Source of the DNA: Methanomassiliicoccaceae archaeon UBA480
GTDB lineage: Archaea; Thermoplasmatota; Thermoplasmata; Methanomassiliicoccales; Methanomethylophilaceae
Direction: 5' to 3'
NCBI GenBank assembly: GCA_002506425.1
Contig: DAXO01000044.1
Coordinates: 20,968-30,328 of the forward strand
DNA: 9,361 nucleotides
The notes beneath the pieces are model-generated. The model made no database searches. It was not told where the DNA came from and saw nothing but the letters and a program-made list of their open reading frames with translations. Position numbers and translations under genes: made by a program. Shown here piece after piece: positions 6,297-9,361 of the stretch; within the stretch, counting starts at the first letter, position 1, and every line of letters begins with the position of its first letter.

Positions 6297-8503
6297 GCGC
6301 CATCCACTCCGTAGTCGGCGAAGAAGTTCTCGATATGGATGTACGAACGGTAGTCCTCCATTGCGAAATGCTCGAAGTAGTAGTCGAACAGGTCGCGGTA
6401 ATCGAGACCGGTCTGCTCTTGGAGATCCGGATACATCACGTTCTGGTAGAATGCGAGCTCTATGATATAGAGCGGACTGTTGCCGGCTTCTCTCGCCATG
6501 CCCATGTAGTGGATCTCGATTCCGCAGTCCTTCAGCATCTGCTTGTCGTATCTCACAGCCTCGTCCAGATCGGTTGTTCCGCGTATCCCGTCGTGCTCGT
6601 TGTCCATGTAGTAGAAGGTTCCTCCGCGGGACTCGCTCTGTATCACGGTGATGATCTGCTCCCGATTCAGCTTGTTGTAGTTGCTGGGAAGCAGGGGGCT
6701 GTGCTGACCGACAGCATCCACTCCGACCCATTCGGCGTGGATGTTGTTGATGTTGTCCTTGCCGGTGATGCTGATGAGGGCCGTGGACTCATCCGGATAG
6801 GAACGAGACATCATGAAAGGCGCCTTCGAATCCTCCGGGATGGTCGCCGCGGCCGCTTCCAGCTTCGCGAGGACGTCGTCGTGCCATGACAGATAGTCGT
6901 ACGTCTTCTCCATGTCTCCCTGGAGGAGATATGCGAACATCAGGATGGAGCGGTCTATGTGCTCGTTGGGACGATCGACCCCGCTGTTGTCGCAGGTGTT
7001 GACGAACATGACATCGATGCCGGCCGGATTCAGATTGGATGCCGAGAGCTTGTCCGCCTCGCTGTCGCAGTATCCGGGAACATAGACGTCTATCTTCTTC
7101 TCCATCATCAATTCGTAGTCGGGCATCTCCGTTGTCCCATAAGAATCAGCAGAGGCGAACGAGCTGTTCATCACGGACCAGTACTGGCGAATGGTGGAGT
7201 CCACCATGGTCACCTTGCCGCAAAGGCCGGTGAGGTCTGCGATGTAGGCTCCGCTGCAGTATCCGATGGCGATGGTCTGCACAGGCCATGAGACCTTCGC
7301 GACCCGGTTGTAGTTGTCTACGTAGTATACGTCCATCGAGTCGGAGGCTATGATCCTCTCCAGATATTCGATGTCATCCGAATCGATCCTCCCGTCGCAG
7401 TTGGCATCTGCAAGGACGGAAGGCTCCCGCTCGCCTGCTACAATCTCTGCGAGGCAATCCAGGTCGTCGCTGTCCAGGCGATCGTCCTCGTTCGCGTTTC
7501 CGTAGACCCATAGCCTCGATGATGAATCCGGAAGCTCGTCGTATCCCAGCGTGGTTCCGACGAGACCGCCTTCCGCATCGCCGCCGTCTCCGAGATCGGT
7601 TACGGATACGAATGCGGCGAGAAGCAGGAGGACGACGACGGCAGCATTCGTCACCTTGCGGACGATGTCCTTGGACGGGCCTTTACGCTCACCGCTGGGC
7701 GCCTTCTTCATTATAGAATAGTCGAACGGTATGGCATCTGCCTCGGAGATGACGATGGTGCGCTCCCCTTTTTCTAACCTCACCTCTGCTCTGACATCAT
7801 ATGCTCTGGAGATGTTCTCGGACGTGAGCACCTCGTCGACAGTCCCGACGACGGGAGCATCCATCCTGGAAAGGAGTATCGTCTTGTCCGCGTACTTGGA
7901 GACGAGAGACAGATTATGGCATATCATCAGGACCATGACGTTCTTCTCTTTCGCGTACCCTTTGATGAATCTGGTGAGCTCCATCTGGTATCTGGCGTCG
8001 AGATTGGACGTGGGTTCGTCCAGAATCAGTAATCTGGGTTCTTGGGCAAGGCCCCTGGCGATCATCACCCGCTGCAGCTGTCCAGAGCTCAGCTCGTTGA
8101 TGCTCTTCTCCGCTATGTCCTGCAGGTCGAGAAGACGCATTATCCTGTCGGCAATCTCCAGATCCTCATTCGAGCTGATCCATCCGGAATACGGATGGCG
8201 GCCCATCATGACCGCCTCCGTCACGGAGATCGAGAATGCGTTCGATACCCCGTTGGGAACGTAGGCTACGATTTTGGCGAGCTGGTCTGGAGGCATGCCG
8301 AGAAGCTCCTGGCCATTGTAGATTATGCTTCCAGATTCAGGACGGCAGAGCCCGTCTATGCATTTCACAAGAGTGGTCTTGCCGACGCCGTTCGGCCCTG
8401 CTATGCAATAGAGTCCTGCTCCGTCCAGGATCATGTCGACATTCTCCAGCACGATTCTGCCGTCGAACCCGCATGTCAGACCGGAGATCTCGAGCCTATT
8501 CAT
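6293..8503 (-). CDS. Fused ABC importer protein: FecE-type ATPase, TM helix, dockerin module, periplasmic-binding domain
   Basis: 736 residues combining two importer subunits. Residues 1-255 form a FecE/BtuD-class ATPase: Walker A GPNGVGKT (36-43), signature LSSGQLQR (138-145), Walker B LLILDEP (158-164), D-loop SNLD (166-169), H-loop H196. The Q-loop position is Asn (YVPN, N84) where the family has Gln. A basic stretch (266-283) and one helix at 284-303 (AAVVVLLLLAAFVSV) predict N-in/C-out topology. Two EF-hand-like dockerin loops follow: N336, N338, D340, D344, D347 and D366, N368, D370, D374, D377. Residues about 391-736 resemble the Peripla_BP_2 (FecB/BtuF) receptor fold and include a Tyr/Asp/His-rich C-terminal part. 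No stop separates the parts. The substrate should be an iron chelate, haem or cobalamin-like complex (family inference). It starts with AAGGAGGT six nt before the ATG and overlaps the permease stop by ATGA. Alternative: expression also from M265 as a free anchored receptor. Confidence 0.88.
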   Translation of the reverse strand: MNRLEISGLTCGFDGRIVLENVDMILDGAGLYCIAGPNGVGKTTLVKCIDGLCRPESGSIIYNGQELLGMPPDQLAKIVAYVPNGVSNAFSISVTEAVMMGRHPYSGWISSNEDLEIADRIMRLLDLQDIAEKSINELSSGQLQRVMIARGLAQEPRLLILDEPTSNLDARYQMELTRFIKGYAKEKNVMVLMICHNLSLVSKYADKTILLSRMDAPVVGTVDEVLTSENISRAYDVRAEVRLEKGERTIVISEADAIPFDYSIMKKAPSGERKGPSKDIVRKVTNAAVVVLLLLAAFVSVTDLGDGGDAEGGLVGTTLGYDELPDSSSRLWVYGNANEDDRLDSDDLDCLAEIVAGEREPSVLADANCDGRIDSDDIEYLERIIASDSMDVYYVDNYNRVAKVSWPVQTIAIGYCSGAYIADLTGLCGKVTMVDSTIRQYWSVMNSSFASADSYGTTEMPDYELMMEKKIDVYVPGYCDSEADKLSASNLNPAGIDVMFVNTCDNSGVDRPNEHIDRSILMFAYLLQGDMEKTYDYLSWHDDVLAKLEAAAATIPEDSKAPFMMSRSYPDESTALISITGKDNINNIHAEWVGVDAVGQHSPLLPSNYNKLNREQIITVIQSESRGGTFYYMDNEHDGIRGTTDLDEAVRYDKQMLKDCGIEIHYMGMAREAGNSPLYIIELAFYQNVMYPDLQEQTGLDYRDLFDYYFEHFAMEDYRSYIHIENFFADYGVDGA
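6304..6310 (-). promoter_or_regulatory. Ribosome binding site supporting a TTG start
   Basis: On the minus strand this reads GGAGTGG, with 7 nt to the TTG at 6296, a normal spacing. It lies inside the last codons of the upstream gene and decides the start of the small protein. Confidence 0.55.
7337..7498 (-). other. Dockerin-type double Ca2+-binding module within the fusion
   Basis: Residues 336-389 of the 736-residue protein. Two 12-residue loops fit the D/N-x-N-x-D-x-x-x-D-x-x-D pattern (NANEDDRLDSDD and DANCDGRIDSDD), each followed by an amphipathic helix (LDCLAEIVAG, IEYLERIIAS). This is the two-repeat layout of type I dockerins. It sits directly outside the membrane, between the anchor helix and the receptor domain. 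No cohesin is visible in the window, so it may be a Ca2+-stabilised spacer rather than a docking domain. Confidence 0.8.
7709..7715 (-). promoter_or_regulatory. Possible internal start at the ATPase/receptor junction
   Basis: On the minus strand TATAATG ends in the in-frame ATG of residue 265. Translation from it would give a receptor with its own basic N-region (MKKAPSGERKGPSKD) and signal-anchor helix. The bases TAATGA (7713-7708) contain an out-of-frame TAA and TGA overlapping this ATG, the arrangement expected if the two halves were once separate overlapping genes. No Shine-Dalgarno is seen before it. Confidence 0.3.
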
Positions 8504-9361
8504 GTCCAGACCTCCTTCTCCGAGCGCAGTATTAGGAACATGAAGAGCGGACCTCCTATGCAGGCTGTGATAACGCCTACGGGAAGCATCAACGGTGCGA
8601 CTATCGTTTTGGCGACAACGTCGGATACCAGCAGTAGAAGGGCCCCCATCATCGCTGATGCTGGAACGAGGTATCTGTTGTCGGAACCCACGAAGTGCCT
8701 GCAGATGTGGGGCGCGATGAGGCCTACGAATCCGATGATGCCCGTTATGCTGACGACCGAGGAGGCTACAAGCGTAATCATCAGGAGCATGATCAGCCGT
8801 TGTCTCTCGACATCAATCCCCATAGATTTGGCCGCCTCGTCGCCAGCGCCGAGTATGTTCAGCCTGTCGGCATTCGACTGTATATACACGGAACCCGCCA
8901 CCGTGACCAGGAAGACCACGGCCAGTTCCTTGTATTCTATCCCATCCAGGGAGCCGACCATCCATTGATACACGGTGGACATATCGTCCGGATCGGCGAT
9001 AAGCATGAAGAGCTGCGTCATCGCGTTGAAGAGATACATGAGCGATGTTCCGCAGAGGATCATCATGGTGGGCGTAGCCCTTCTGAATCTGCTCAGGAAC
9101 AGAATGACCATGGCCGGGATTATCGCGAAGACGAATGCGTTCAGAATGACTCCGCCACCGGATATGACCTCGAAGCCGAGTATGATCGCGATGGCGGCTC
9201 CGAAACCCGCTCCCGAGGATATCCCCATTGTGTAGGGGTCCGCCAGAGGGTTCTTCATCATTCCCTGCATCGCGGCGCCGCAGATCGACAGGGCGATGCC
9301 GCAAACAATTGCGCCGAGAATGCGAGGCATGCGAAGGTCGAGCACTATGTGCGCCGCAGTG
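8500..9361 (-). CDS. FecCD-family ABC transporter permease, 5' partial
   Basis: Membrane subunit of an iron-siderophore/haem/cobalamin class importer. 286 residues are visible; the frame stays open at the right edge (TAAHIVLDLRMPRIL), so the true start is outside and roughly 50 or more N-terminal residues are missing. Family landmarks in order: LDLRMPRIL, GAAMQGMMKNPLADP, YTMGISSGAGFGAA, then WMVGSLDG, GAGDEAAKSMGIDVE (coupling helix region facing the ATPase), GIIGFVGLIAPHICR, and DNRYLVPASAMMGALLLL with SDVVAKTIV. Several hydrophobic helices alternate with these, as in BtuC/FhuB. It ends in ATGA shared with the fusion gene, so permease and ATPase are coupled. The promoter and any riboswitch or iron-responsive operator lie beyond the window. 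Specific substrate cannot be told from this part. Confidence 0.95.
   Translation of the reverse strand, partial: TAAHIVLDLRMPRILGAIVCGIALSICGAAMQGMMKNPLADPYTMGISSGAGFGAAIAIILGFEVISGGGVILNAFVFAIIPAMVILFLSRFRRATPTMMILCGTSLMYLFNAMTQLFMLIADPDDMSTVYQWMVGSLDGIEYKELAVVFLVTVAGSVYIQSNADRLNILGAGDEAAKSMGIDVERQRLIMLLMITLVASSVVSITGIIGFVGLIAPHICRHFVGSDNRYLVPASAMMGALLLLVSDVVAKTIVAPLMLPVGVITACIGGPLFMFLILRSEKEVWT
8510..8517 (-). promoter_or_regulatory. Strong ribosome binding site of the fusion gene
   Basis: AAGGAGGT on the minus strand, 6 nt before the ATG at 8503. It fixes the start of the ATPase domain and lies within the 3' end of the permease gene, consistent with coupled translation. Confidence 0.75.

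Noticed and set aside
6335..6889. Plus-strand open frame opposite the receptor domain
   Set aside because: Val/His/Leu-rich mirror of Asp/Tyr/Glu codons on the minus strand; no start signal.
8042..8968. Plus-strand open frame opposite the fusion gene and permease
   Set aside because: It runs antisense to the ATPase motifs and FecCD landmarks and shows no domain of its own.
1..9361. tRNA, rRNA, CRISPR, insertion sequence or riboswitch
   Set aside because: No cloverleaf-like segment, spaced short repeats, transposase or terminal inverted repeats were seen. The one place a cobalamin or metal riboswitch would be expected, upstream of the permease, is outside the window.

Overview
The window looks like the chromosome of a moderately GC-rich archaeon. 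Promoters are TATA-like, and at least one gene (start 5114) appears leaderless. A permease-permease PstC-PstA fusion sits beside an extracytoplasmic dockerin-type Ca2+-binding module. Together these suggest a euryarchaeon, most likely of the Thermoplasmata/Methanomassiliicoccales type. The lineage is inferred from style; no marker gene is present. No RNA gene, CRISPR array or insertion sequence was seen.

Left part, 1-4383, plus strand: a phosphate-uptake operon in the order pstS (5' end outside the window), pstC-pstA fused in one reading frame, pstB and phoU. Gaps between genes are 4-14 nt. PstS captures phosphate outside the cell, PstCA forms the membrane channel, PstB hydrolyses ATP, and PhoU is the metal-binding regulator. 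The PstS is unusual. It carries at least two solute-binding domains in tandem with a repeat unit of exactly 263 codons, and the last domain stops about 72 residues short. A GC-rich hairpin at 4398-4415 separates this operon from the convergent gene that follows.

Middle part, 4423-5950: a minus-strand zinc-ribbon protein with about four membrane segments and a plus-strand orphan protein of 278 residues diverge from a 118-bp intergenic region holding two TATA-like elements. The 3' end of the orphan gene overlaps the convergent gene by 62 bp.

Right part, 5889-9361, minus strand: an iron/cobalamin/siderophore-class (FecCD/FecE/BtuF type) ABC importer operon read right to left. First comes a FecCD-family permease (5' end outside the window). 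It is followed by a 736-residue protein that joins a FecE-type ATPase, one membrane segment, a two-repeat dockerin module and a periplasmic-binding-protein domain. Last is a small signal-anchor protein with a likely TTG start. The three genes are linked by 4-nt stop/start overlaps (ATGA and TTGA), so they are probably translationally coupled. The ATPase-TM-dockerin-receptor fusion is the most striking item: the energising subunit and the external substrate receptor of one importer would be a single membrane-spanning chain.
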